From Lysobacterales bacterium (GTDB taxonomy: Bacteria; Pseudomonadota; Gammaproteobacteria; Xanthomonadales; Xanthomonadaceae): 64,000 bases of DNA. The notes beneath the pieces are model-generated. The model saw only the letters and a program-made list of their open reading frames with translations. It was not told the origin of the DNA and did no database searches. Both the position numbers and the translations under genes were made by a program. Position 1 is the first letter of the stretch; each line of letters opens with the position of its first letter. Shown piece after piece: positions 35,695 through 44,369 of this stretch. The DNA is taken from the NCBI GenBank assembly GCA_016718605.1, contig JADKCY010000001.1:62001-126000 (forward strand). The letters run 5' to 3'.

Positions 35695-37044
35695 ATGCAG
35701 GATTTTTTTGGCTCCATCTGGTGGTTGATCGTCAGTCTCGGCGTACTGGTGACATTCCATGAGTTCGGCCATTTTTGGGTCGCTCGACGGTTCGGCGTGC
35801 GCGTGCTGCGATTTTCGGTGGGGTTTGGCAAACCACTGTGGTCAAGGACAGGCAAAGATGGCACCGAATATGTCATCGCCGCGATTCCACTGGGTGGTTA
35901 CGTCAAAATGCTCGATGAGCGTGAATACGATGTGCCGCCGCACGCCTTGGATTCAGCCTTCAATCGCAAACCGGTCTGGCAACGTTTTGCCATCGTCGCT
36001 GCCGGACCGGCATTCAACCTGCTGCTTTGTATCGTGCTCCTGTGGGGCATGTTTGTCATCGGCAAGGACGACTACTTGCCCATCGTTGGCCGCAGCACAG
36101 GAATCGCGGCAAATGCTGGGATCGCTGAAGGCGACCTCCTGCTACGCATCGGTGATCGCGAGGTCAGCACCTGGACCGATGCCAACATGCTGCTCTTGGC
36201 CGCAGGCTTGGATCGCGCCCCGCTCAGCGTCGAAGTGCAGCGCGGAACCGACTCCCCACGCACGGAAACCCTTGATTTCTCGCAGCTTCCGGCCAACGCA
36301 GACGAAACCACCCTGTTTCGCGACATTGGTCTGGTTCCGCAGCAACTGCTGTTGCCCGCCCGCGTTGGCAAGGTAGCTGACGCTTCTGCGGCAGCGAAGG
36401 CTGGCGTGCTCGTGGATGATCTGATCCTCGCCATCAACGAACGGGATATTCGGTTTTGGGACGAGGTCCCCAGCGTTCTGCAGGACGAAGCCACGCATCA
36501 ACAGCCGGTGACTCTGCGCCTGCGACGCGCAGGTGAAACTCGCATGATCCAGTTGCAACCCGATTTTAACGTTGAAGCACAACGCTGGATGCTGGGGGTC
36601 GAAGTCGCTCGAGTCAATGCTCCGCATGACGCCAAGCTGCGCTACGGACCATTGGCAGCGATTCCGGCCAGTCTGGCGGAAACCTGGCGACTGACCGAGT
36701 CCAGCCTCGGCATGCTTTACCGGATGGTAACTGGCGTTGCCTCGACGAAGAACCTCTCTGGGCCGATTTCCATCGCGCAATATGCCAACGCTTCCGCACA
36801 GATGGGCGCCGCGTGGTTCCTGTTTTTCCTGGCCGTGCTCTCGTTGAGCCTCTGCATCATGAACCTTCTGCCGATTCCAATCTTGGACGGCGGACACCTG
36901 CTGTATTACCTTATCGAAATGATCAAGGGTAGCCCGGTCAGCGAGCGCACCATGATGGTTGGACAGTACGTTGGAATGGCATTCTTGGCTGGATTGATGG
37001 GAATCGCCTTCTATAACGACATCCTCCGTCAGTTCGCATCCTGA
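35695..37044 (+). CDS. rseP: Site-2 membrane metalloprotease RseP
   Basis: The protein has 449 residues. The zinc motif HEFGH (22-26) is in the first membrane helix. Two PDZ-like domains follow (GIAEGDLLLRIGDREV and AKAGVLVDDLILAINER), and the second metal-ligand helix contains NLLPIPILDGGHLLYY. It cleaves the anti-sigma factor RseA and remnant signal peptides in the inner membrane. The order dxr-rseP-bamA is canonical, with 14 bp after dxr. Confidence 0.97.
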   Translation: MQDFFGSIWWLIVSLGVLVTFHEFGHFWVARRFGVRVLRFSVGFGKPLWSRTGKDGTEYVIAAIPLGGYVKMLDEREYDVPPHALDSAFNRKPVWQRFAIVAAGPAFNLLLCIVLLWGMFVIGKDDYLPIVGRSTGIAANAGIAEGDLLLRIGDREVSTWTDANMLLLAAGLDRAPLSVEVQRGTDSPRTETLDFSQLPANADETTLFRDIGLVPQQLLLPARVGKVADASAAAKAGVLVDDLILAINERDIRFWDEVPSVLQDEATHQQPVTLRLRRAGETRMIQLQPDFNVEAQRWMLGVEVARVNAPHDAKLRYGPLAAIPASLAETWRLTESSLGMLYRMVTGVASTKNLSGPISIAQYANASAQMGAAWFLFFLAVLSLSLCIMNLLPIPILDGGHLLYYLIEMIKGSPVSERTMMVGQYVGMAFLAGLMGIAFYNDILRQFAS

Positions 37045-37198
37045 GCGACGGATTTCTACCCACGGCAGGCGGGCTGGCCCGGCATCGCTTGCTTCATGTT
37101 CCCGCGGGGATCGTCGCTTGGCTTGACCAGTGCGGCGCGCTCTGCGGGTTTCGCCTGAGGAGCATTGGCTTTTCGGGTGCCCAACTTCGGAAGTGACA

Positions 37199-39592
37199 AT
37201 GAAGCGAGTTGCCTTGCTCCCCCTCGTGGCCGCGATGATGGCCGCCAATGCCCATGCGCAGAACTTTGCGCCCTTCGTGATCAACGATATTCGCGTGGAC
37301 GGCCTGCAGCGCATCGCCGCAGGTACCGTGTTCACGTATATGCCGCTCGAACGCGGTGACCGCATCGACAGCAGTGCGGCCGCGCAAACCATCCGTGCCT
37401 TGTTCAAGACCGGGTTCTTTACCGATGTTCGCCTTGATCAGCAGGAAGGTGGAATCCTCGTCGTCACGGTGGTCGAACGCCCGGCAATCAACAAGATCAC
37501 CTTGACTGGCAACAAGGACATCAAGAGTGAGGAACTGATCAAAGGTCTCAATGACATCGGCCTGTCCGAGGGTGAGACCTTCAATCAGTTGGCACTGGAC
37601 CGGGTCACCCAGGAACTGACACGCCAGTACAACAATCGCGGAAAGTACAACGTCAGCATTGCCCCGACCATCGCCAACCTGGATCGCAATCGCGTCGATA
37701 TCGTGATCGACGTCAAGGAAGGCAAAGCCGCGCGAATCAAGCATCTCAATATCGTTGGCAACGAAAGTTTCGATGACGACGAGATTCTGGAAGCTTTCGA
37801 GTCGGACACGACCAATTGGTTGTCTTGGTACAAGCGAGACGATCAGTATTCTCGCGAAAAACTGTCGGGCGACATCGAGAAGCTGAACTCGTTCTACCTG
37901 GACCGTGGTTACATCGACTTTGCGGTCGAGTCCACGCAAGTGTCGATCAGTCCGGATCGTCGCAATATGTATCTCACCGCCAACGTGCGAGAAGGTGAGA
38001 TCTATTCCATATCGGATATCAAGGTTTCGGGCGACACCATTATTCCGGTCGACGACATGGAGAAATTGGTCGCTATCCAAAGCGGTCAGGTGTTTTCCCG
38101 CAAGTTGCTGGAACTGACCTCCGAGGCGATGACCAATGTTCTCGCCAACATCGGGTATGCCTTCGCGCAAGTGACTCCGGTTCCGACGGTTGACCGTGAG
38201 AATCGTTTGGTTGAGATCAATTTTGTGGTTGAACCGGGCAAACGCGTCAACGTTCGCCGCATCGTCTTCAAGGGCAATACCCGGACTTCCGATGAGGTCA
38301 TGCGGCGCGAACTTCGCCAGTTTGAAGGCATGTGGTACTCGCAAGCCGCCATAGACCGCTCGAAAATCCGTCTGCAGCGTCTGGGATATTTTGATGAAGT
38401 GACAATTGACTCCCCTGCCGTCGCTGGATCGGATGATCTGGTCGATCTGGAAATCAGCGTCAAAGAGCGCACCTCAGGCAGCTTCCAGTTCGGCTTGGGC
38501 TATTCGCAGTATGCCGGGTTGATCACCTCGGTCTCGGTCACCCAGAACAACTTCTTCGGCACCGGCAACCAGATTGGGTTCACGGTGCAGAATAACGCCT
38601 ACGTCAAACGCGTGGACTTCTCGTACTTTGATCCCTACTTCACCGAAGACGGTATCTCGGTTGGCTACAACCTGAGCTACCGCGAGTTGGACCAGGCCGA
38701 TGCCAACATCGCCAACTACACCGCAGACACCGGCTCATTTCGCACCATTTTTGGTCTGCCAATCACCGAAACAGATACGGTCGCCGTTGCGTTCGGTATC
38801 GACCGCAACACCATCACAACGATTGAAGGCTTTACGCCGCAACCCATCATTGACTACATCAACGCACTGGAACGCCGCACCTTCAACGCATGGCGAACCG
38901 AACTGTCTTGGTCACGAAATACTACCAACGCGTACTTCAACCCGACCCGCGGCACATACCAGCGGGTCGCTGCTGAAATCGCGCTGCCTGGCTCTACCGT
39001 CGAGTACTACAAGCTCTCCTACGAGTTCAACAAATACTGGCCCATCAACCGGCATCTGGTGCTGTTGACGCGGTCGGAATTGGGCTACGGCGACAATTAT
39101 GGCGATGCCAAAACCCGCATGATTCCTGTCACGGGGAGCGATGGCAGCCCGGTACTCGACGACGATGGCAACCCCACTTATCGCGAGATCGTTGCCGATG
39201 GACTACCTTTCTTTGAGAACTTCTATGCCGGCGGCGAACGGTCGATCCGCGGTTACGAAACCAATACGCTGGGGCCGTTCTCGACCACCACGCTGAATCC
39301 TGACTATCGCCAGCCACTGGGTGGCGCGTTCAAGACAGTGGGCAGCTTCGAGCTGATTTTCCCGACCTTGTTCGACACGCCTTCCATGCGAGTGTCTGCG
39401 TTTGTCGACTACGGCAACGTCTTCAAGAGCTTTGACGATTTCGAGTTCCGTGAATTTCGCGGTTCGGCCGGCGTCGCACTGCAGTGGCAGGCACCGATTG
39501 GTCCGATCATCATCAGCTATGCGCAGCCATTGCAGGAAGATCGCGATGACCGCATCGAAAAGCTGCAATTCACGTTCGGCACCTTGTTCTGA
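37199..39592 (+). CDS. bamA: Outer-membrane protein assembly factor BamA
   Basis: The protein has 797 residues from MKRVALLPLVAAMMAANAHA (signal peptide cut after AHA). A longer frame to 37130 has no leader and was rejected. Five POTRA repeats run to ~420, beginning FVINDIRVDGLQRI. The 16-strand barrel follows, with the conserved loop-6 motif GGERSIRGYETNTLGP. The C-terminal strand ends in phenylalanine (FTFGTLF), the outer-membrane sorting signal. It is the core of the BAM complex that folds outer-membrane proteins. It lies between rseP and skp. Confidence 0.98.
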   Translation: MKRVALLPLVAAMMAANAHAQNFAPFVINDIRVDGLQRIAAGTVFTYMPLERGDRIDSSAAAQTIRALFKTGFFTDVRLDQQEGGILVVTVVERPAINKITLTGNKDIKSEELIKGLNDIGLSEGETFNQLALDRVTQELTRQYNNRGKYNVSIAPTIANLDRNRVDIVIDVKEGKAARIKHLNIVGNESFDDDEILEAFESDTTNWLSWYKRDDQYSREKLSGDIEKLNSFYLDRGYIDFAVESTQVSISPDRRNMYLTANVREGEIYSISDIKVSGDTIIPVDDMEKLVAIQSGQVFSRKLLELTSEAMTNVLANIGYAFAQVTPVPTVDRENRLVEINFVVEPGKRVNVRRIVFKGNTRTSDEVMRRELRQFEGMWYSQAAIDRSKIRLQRLGYFDEVTIDSPAVAGSDDLVDLEISVKERTSGSFQFGLGYSQYAGLITSVSVTQNNFFGTGNQIGFTVQNNAYVKRVDFSYFDPYFTEDGISVGYNLSYRELDQADANIANYTADTGSFRTIFGLPITETDTVAVAFGIDRNTITTIEGFTPQPIIDYINALERRTFNAWRTELSWSRNTTNAYFNPTRGTYQRVAAEIALPGSTVEYYKLSYEFNKYWPINRHLVLLTRSELGYGDNYGDAKTRMIPVTGSDGSPVLDDDGNPTYREIVADGLPFFENFYAGGERSIRGYETNTLGPFSTTTLNPDYRQPLGGAFKTVGSFELIFPTLFDTPSMRVSAFVDYGNVFKSFDDFEFREFRGSAGVALQWQAPIGPIIISYAQPLQEDRDDRIEKLQFTFGTLF

Positions 39593-39619
39593 TTCTGCAG
39601 CCTGAGCCAGAGCCATTCC

Positions 39620-40177
39620 ATGCCGTTCGAGAAGCGTTCTCGGCGTCGCCCCACCCAGGACCTGCTGAGGCTCGCCTTGGCAGGGGCGCTGCTGTTTTGC
39701 GCCCCGATCGTGCTCGCGCAGGCGGCCAAAATTGGCTACGTGGACATGCAACGACTCATCGACAGTGCCCCGCACGTACGCGACGCTCGACTTCGACTGC
39801 AGCGGGAATTTGCCACTCGCGATGACTTGCTCTCGCAGGACAGGTCACGACTGGCTCAGTTGCAGCAACGTTTGGACACCCTGCCTGCAGACAGCCCAGA
39901 AACCAACGGCGAAACCCTGCAAGCGGAAATCAACGCACTCAAACGCTCCATCACTCGAACCAGTGAACGCTTGCGTTCGGAGTTGGAGTCGCGCAGTAGC
40001 GAAGAGGTTGAACGCGCTTGGCCACAAATCAACGAAGCTGTTATTGACTACGCTAACGAACAAGGCTTTGACCTCATTCTCCCCGGTCCTGTGGTATTCG
40101 CCAATGACCGTGTGGATGTGACCGAACAGGTTCTGGAGCGCCTTCAGGCAACGGCAGAGGATAGCCAACAGCCATGA
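39620..40177 (+). CDS. skp: Periplasmic chaperone Skp/OmpH
   Basis: The protein has 185 residues with an arginine-rich signal peptide (residues ~1-34, ending APIVLAQA). The mature part begins KIGYVDMQRLIDSAPHVRDA, followed by a long charged coiled coil and a C-terminal segment with GFDLILPGPVVFANDRVD. The trimer holds unfolded outer-membrane proteins for BamA. It is 27 bp after bamA and overlaps lpxD by 4 bp. Confidence 0.95.
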   Translation: MPFEKRSRRRPTQDLLRLALAGALLFCAPIVLAQAAKIGYVDMQRLIDSAPHVRDARLRLQREFATRDDLLSQDRSRLAQLQQRLDTLPADSPETNGETLQAEINALKRSITRTSERLRSELESRSSEEVERAWPQINEAVIDYANEQGFDLILPGPVVFANDRVDVTEQVLERLQATAEDSQQP

Positions 40178-41205
40178 TCAGGCAACCCACGTTTACCCTC
40201 GCAACACTGAGTGAACGCTTCGGCTTGACGCTTAGCGGCGATGGCAAACTGGCTATTCGCGGCGTCGCAACGCTCGCGGGAGCCGCGCATGGGCAGATTA
40301 GCTTTCTTGCCAACCCCCGCTATCGCAAAGATCTACTGAGCACACAGGCCTCCGCTGTCGTCTTGCCTGCGGCAGATGCGGCTGCCGCGCCCTGCGCGGT
40401 GCTGATTTCCAGCAATGCCTATGCCAGCTTTGCGCGCATCGCCGCGCTATTTGATCACGACTCGGGCGTTGTGGCCGGTATCCATCCCACGGCAGTGATC
40501 GACTCGAGCGCGCAAGTCGATGCATCCGCGTCTATCGGCCCCGGCGTTTGCATCGGTGCACGCAGTCAGGTTGGAGCGGGTGCCGTGGTTGGTGCGGGCT
40601 GCGTTATTGGGGAAGACTGCGCAATTGGCAATGACAGCCACCTAGTGGCACGCGTCACCCTCGTCAAGCGAGTCCGCGTGGGAACGCATTGCTTGATCCA
40701 TCCTGGCGCGGTGTTGGGTGCCGACGGCTTTGGACTGGCCATGGATCAGGGCCGCTGGTTGAAAGTCCCGCAGCTGGGCGGCGTGGTGCTCGGTGATGAC
40801 TGTGAGATTGGCGCGAACACCACGATTGATCGCGGCGCACTTGACGATACGGTTTTGGAAGACGACGTCCGCATCGACAATCAGGTGCAGATCGGACACA
40901 ACGTGCGCATCGGTGCACATACCGCCATCGCGGGGTGTGCAGCAGTCGCTGGATCGGCGAAAATTGGGCGATTCTGCTTGATCGCCGGCGGCGCGGGTAT
41001 CGTGGGGCATATCGAAATTTGTGACCGCGTCACGGTTACCGCAATGAGCCTGGTGACGCATTCGATCACCCAGGCGGGCTCCTATTCTTCCGGCGTTCCT
41101 TTGCAGGAAACTCGCGACTGGCGTCGAAATGCGGCACGTTTTCGTCACTTGGACGAACTTGCGCGTCGAGTGAAAACCATACATAACAACGAGAACACCG
41201 AATGA
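40174..41205 (+). CDS. lpxD: UDP-3-O-(3-hydroxyacyl)glucosamine N-acyltransferase
   Basis: The protein has 343 residues. The N-terminal uridine-binding domain contains GQISFLANPRYRKDL. A left-handed beta helix of hexapeptide repeats follows, with GVCIGARSQVGAG and FGLAMDQGRWLKVPQ. The catalytic histidine is in GAGIVGHIEICDRV. It adds the second acyl chain in lipid A synthesis. ATGA overlaps join it to skp and fabZ. Confidence 0.97.
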   Translation: MIRQPTFTLATLSERFGLTLSGDGKLAIRGVATLAGAAHGQISFLANPRYRKDLLSTQASAVVLPAADAAAAPCAVLISSNAYASFARIAALFDHDSGVVAGIHPTAVIDSSAQVDASASIGPGVCIGARSQVGAGAVVGAGCVIGEDCAIGNDSHLVARVTLVKRVRVGTHCLIHPGAVLGADGFGLAMDQGRWLKVPQLGGVVLGDDCEIGANTTIDRGALDDTVLEDDVRIDNQVQIGHNVRIGAHTAIAGCAAVAGSAKIGRFCLIAGGAGIVGHIEICDRVTVTAMSLVTHSITQAGSYSSGVPLQETRDWRRNAARFRHLDELARRVKTIHNNENTE

Positions 41206-41663
41206 GCCACCCTTCTTTGTCGATGCCCGTCGATGTCAACCAGATCATGCAGATGCTGCCGCATCGCTACCCATTCCTGCTGGTCGACCGGGTCATCGAC
41301 ATCGAACCCAACGTCAAGCTGCGCGCACTGAAGAACGTCAGCTTCAACGAGCCCTATTTCCAGGGACACTTCCCGGGCCAACCGGTCATGCCAGGCGTGC
41401 TGATCATAGAAGCCATGGCTCAGGCATCTGGCCTGCTGACCCAATTGTCGCAAGACCCACCCGGTCTGAAGCAAACCTTGTTCTATCTTGTGAAAGTCGA
41501 CAACGCGCGCTTCACCAAGCCGGTCGTCCCGGGTGACCAATTGATTCTTGAGTCGAGACTCAAGCGCATGTTGCGTCGCATGGGGATGTACGAGTGCAGC
41601 GCCTACGTCGATGGCGTGGAGGTCGCAAGTGCAGACGTTCTGTGTGCGGAGCCGAGTGCATGA
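41202..41663 (+). CDS. fabZ: (3R)-hydroxyacyl-ACP dehydratase
   Basis: The protein has 153 residues. The hot-dog fold motif LPHRYPFLLVDRV holds the catalytic histidine and HFPGQPVMPGVLIIEAMAQ holds the catalytic glutamate. It dehydrates hydroxyacyl-ACP in fatty acid synthesis and competes with LpxA/LpxD for the same precursors. It is embedded between lpxD and lpxA with 4-bp overlaps at both ends. Confidence 0.97.
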   Translation: MSHPSLSMPVDVNQIMQMLPHRYPFLLVDRVIDIEPNVKLRALKNVSFNEPYFQGHFPGQPVMPGVLIIEAMAQASGLLTQLSQDPPGLKQTLFYLVKVDNARFTKPVVPGDQLILESRLKRMLRRMGMYECSAYVDGVEVASADVLCAEPSA

Positions 41664-42451
41664 GCATTGACGCATCCGCCTCGATCCACCCCAGCGCTTT
41701 GATTGACCCGAGCGCCGTGATTGGCGCGAACGTCAGGATTGGACCATTTTGCGTGATCGGCGCCAACGTTCGGATCGGATCCGGAACTACCGTTGCAGCG
41801 CACGTGGTCATCGAGGGTCCGACCACGATTGGCTGTGAAAATCAGATTCACAGCTTCAGCGTGCTCGGTGGCGACCCGCAAGACAAGAAGTTCCATGGCG
41901 AGCACTGCGAACTGATCATCGGTGATCGCAATCTGATTCGCGAGTTCTGTACCTTTAATCGTGGCACAGCCGATGACGGCAGCGTGACGCGAATCGGCTC
42001 TGACAACTGGATCATGGCCTACGTGCACATTGCCCATGATTGCGTGGTTGGCGACCGCTGCGTGTTTGCCAATGCAGCATCGCTGGCTGGCCACGTCAAA
42101 GTTGGTGATCAGGTCATTCTTGGTGGCTTCACGTTGGTCCATCAGTTCTGCCAAGTTGGCGACCACGCGTTTACCTCGATGGGCAGTGTCATCAATCGCG
42201 ATGTGCCGCCGTTCGTTACCGTCGCCGGCCAATATGCCGAACCGCATGGGATCAATTCGGAAGGGCTGCGTCGCCGCGGCTTTTCCAGTGAACGCATCAT
42301 GGGGATAAAGCGCGCTTACCGGACCATTTACAAATCAGGCCTGCCACTGGCGGAAGCGCGTGAAAAACTGGTGGAAATGGCTGCGGATTTGCCTGACGTC
42401 AAGCAACTGCTCGATTTTATTGACGGCAGCCAACGCTCACTGGTGCGCTGA
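41660..42451 (+). CDS. lpxA: UDP-N-acetylglucosamine acyltransferase
   Basis: The protein has 263 residues from MSIDASASIHPSALIDPSAV. Hexapeptide-repeat beta helix, with the catalytic histidine in VHIAHDCVVGDRCVFANAAS and the C-terminal helical part REKLVEMAADLPDVKQL. It performs the first acyl transfer of lipid A synthesis. A longer in-frame start at 41594 lies inside fabZ and was rejected. It overlaps lpxB by one base (TGATG). Confidence 0.97.
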   Translation: MSIDASASIHPSALIDPSAVIGANVRIGPFCVIGANVRIGSGTTVAAHVVIEGPTTIGCENQIHSFSVLGGDPQDKKFHGEHCELIIGDRNLIREFCTFNRGTADDGSVTRIGSDNWIMAYVHIAHDCVVGDRCVFANAASLAGHVKVGDQVILGGFTLVHQFCQVGDHAFTSMGSVINRDVPPFVTVAGQYAEPHGINSEGLRRRGFSSERIMGIKRAYRTIYKSGLPLAEAREKLVEMAADLPDVKQLLDFIDGSQRSLVR

Positions 42452-43605
42452 TGCGCATCGCCCTCGTTGCGGGCGAAGCTTCCGGTGACGTGTTGGGCGC
42501 CGGGTTGGTCAGCGCCCTGCGGGTGCACTATCCCGATGCGGAATTCATTGGTGTCGGAGGGCCGCTCATGCGAGCGGTCGGAGTGAATACCTGGTGGGAT
42601 TGTGGCGAACTAGCGGTCATGGGCCTGCTTGAAGTTCTGCGCCATTTGCCAAGACTGCTGCGATTGCGTCGGGAGCTTGCCCAACGACTACTGATGAAGA
42701 AACCGGACGTTTTCATCGGTATCGATGCACCTGACTTCAATCTTGCACTTGAGCGAAAACTGAAGCGCGCAGGCATCCCTACGGTTCACTACGTCAGCCC
42801 GTCGGTCTGGGCGTGGCGCGAAAAGCGTGCGGCGCGCATGGCCGAGTCCGCTGACCGCGTGCTTTGTCTGTTTCCTATGGAACCGCCGATATACGCCCGG
42901 CATGGCGTCGACGCGCGTTTCGTTGGGCATCCTCTGGCAGATCACTATCCGCTGCATGCCGATCCCTCCCAGGCGCGATCGGCGTTGGGTATTGATAGCG
43001 CGGCACGCGTTTTGGCATTGCTGCCGGGCAGTCGACTGGGCGAAATCAAACGCTTGGGACCGATATTCATCGCCACTGCAGCGTGTCTGCAAGCCGAAGA
43101 CCCGGCGCTGCAGATTTGGGTGCCGATGGCGAATGCCGCCTGCCGGGCCCTGTTTGAGCAGCAATTGCAGGAAGCCAAAACCTGTGCGCGTTTCCACCGG
43201 GTCGATCAGCAGTCGGATCTCGTCATGCAGGCGGCTGACCGCATCCTGCTGGCCTCAGGAACGGCGGCCTTGGAGGCGCTACTGTGCAAACGCCCGATGG
43301 TCGTGGCCTATCGGATCAACGCGCTGACCTACTGGTTGGTGACTCGCCTGAAAATGATGCGAGTAGATCGATTCAGCTTACCCAATGCGCTGGCCAACGA
43401 AGCCTTGGTGAGCGAATGCATGCAAGCAGATTGCACGCCACCACGTCTGTACTTGGCAGTTGAGGCCTTGCAGGCGTCGCCGGAGCGCATGGACTACGTG
43501 CAATCGCGCTATCTCGCCATTCACCAACAACTTCGGCAAGATGCCAGCATACGGGCGGCCGAAGAAGTCGTCGACTTGTTGCGGCCTTCACAGCATGCGA
43601 CTTGA
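42451..43605 (+). CDS. lpxB: Lipid-A-disaccharide synthase
   Basis: The protein has 384 residues. It opens MRIALVAGEASGDVLGAGLV and contains FIGIDAPDFNLALERKLKR, TVHYVSPSVWAWREKRA, LLPGSRLGEIKRL and, in the C-terminal half, LASGTAALEALLCKRPMVVA. It is a GT19 glycosyltransferase that joins lipid X to its UDP precursor at the inner membrane. The gene overlaps rnhB by 11 bp. Confidence 0.97.
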   Translation: MRIALVAGEASGDVLGAGLVSALRVHYPDAEFIGVGGPLMRAVGVNTWWDCGELAVMGLLEVLRHLPRLLRLRRELAQRLLMKKPDVFIGIDAPDFNLALERKLKRAGIPTVHYVSPSVWAWREKRAARMAESADRVLCLFPMEPPIYARHGVDARFVGHPLADHYPLHADPSQARSALGIDSAARVLALLPGSRLGEIKRLGPIFIATAACLQAEDPALQIWVPMANAACRALFEQQLQEAKTCARFHRVDQQSDLVMQAADRILLASGTAALEALLCKRPMVVAYRINALTYWLVTRLKMMRVDRFSLPNALANEALVSECMQADCTPPRLYLAVEALQASPERMDYVQSRYLAIHQQLRQDASIRAAEEVVDLLRPSQHAT

Positions 43606-44194
43606 ATCCCCCTCACTCCTCATCGCAGGTGTCGATGAAGCCGGGCGTGGCCCATTGGCCGGACCTGTCGTAGTCGCGGCTGTCATTCTCGATCACGAGC
43701 GCCCGATCATCGGTATCCGCGACTCGAAACAACTCAATGAAAAGCAGCGCGAGCGACTGTACGAGCAGATCGTCCAGCAAGCCATGGCCTACACGATTGT
43801 ATCGATTGAGCCCGAGGAAATTGATCGCCTGAACATCTACCAAGCCACCTTGCGGGGCATGCGCGATGCGCTGGTGTCGCTCGCTGTTCGGCCAGATATC
43901 GCACGTATTGACGGCAATGCATTGCCGCGTGATTTACCCTGTCGTGCGGAGGCGTGGGTGGGCGGTGATTCACGTTGCCTGGCGATCGGTGCAGCCTCCA
44001 TTTTGGCCAAGGTCAGTCGCGACCGGCAGATGGTGGAGCTGGATTCACGGCATCCCCGTTACGGTTTTGCCAAGCACAAGGGGTATCCGACCCCGGAGCA
44101 TTTGCAGGCGCTCCGCCAATTCGGTGCGTGCCCCGAGCATCGCAAGAGTTTTGCGCCGGTTCGTGAGGCACCAGTCCAATCCAAACTCTGGTAG
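43595..44194 (+). CDS. rnhB: Ribonuclease HII
   Basis: The protein has 199 residues from MRLESPSLLIAGVDEAGRGP. Acidic catalytic residues sit in GVDEAGRGPLAG, ARIDGNALP and AASILAKVSRDRQM. GFAKHKGYPTPEHLQAL is the conserved C-terminal helix. It removes ribonucleotides and RNA primers from DNA. It ends the envelope cluster. The dnaE gene that often follows is replaced here by a GGDEF gene after 175 bp. Confidence 0.97.
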   Translation: MRLESPSLLIAGVDEAGRGPLAGPVVVAAVILDHERPIIGIRDSKQLNEKQRERLYEQIVQQAMAYTIVSIEPEEIDRLNIYQATLRGMRDALVSLAVRPDIARIDGNALPRDLPCRAEAWVGGDSRCLAIGAASILAKVSRDRQMVELDSRHPRYGFAKHKGYPTPEHLQALRQFGACPEHRKSFAPVREAPVQSKLW

Positions 44195-44369
44195 CACGGT
44201 CGAAGAAAAGCGACTTCCGGTGCAACAACTCTGTACGTCGGGAGCCGGCTCACAGACCGCCCCCACCATTGATGAGGGGAACGCGCTCACTCATTGACGC
44301 CACCGACTTCGACAAGCTCGACGCTTGGCGCTATTGTCCAGCCGATTACTCCAGTCCAGCGCGGTTCCG

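Noticed and set aside
36142..38344. Long minus-strand open frames opposite rseP and bamA
   Set aside because: Shadows of well-supported essential genes; composition and lack of start context argue against coding.
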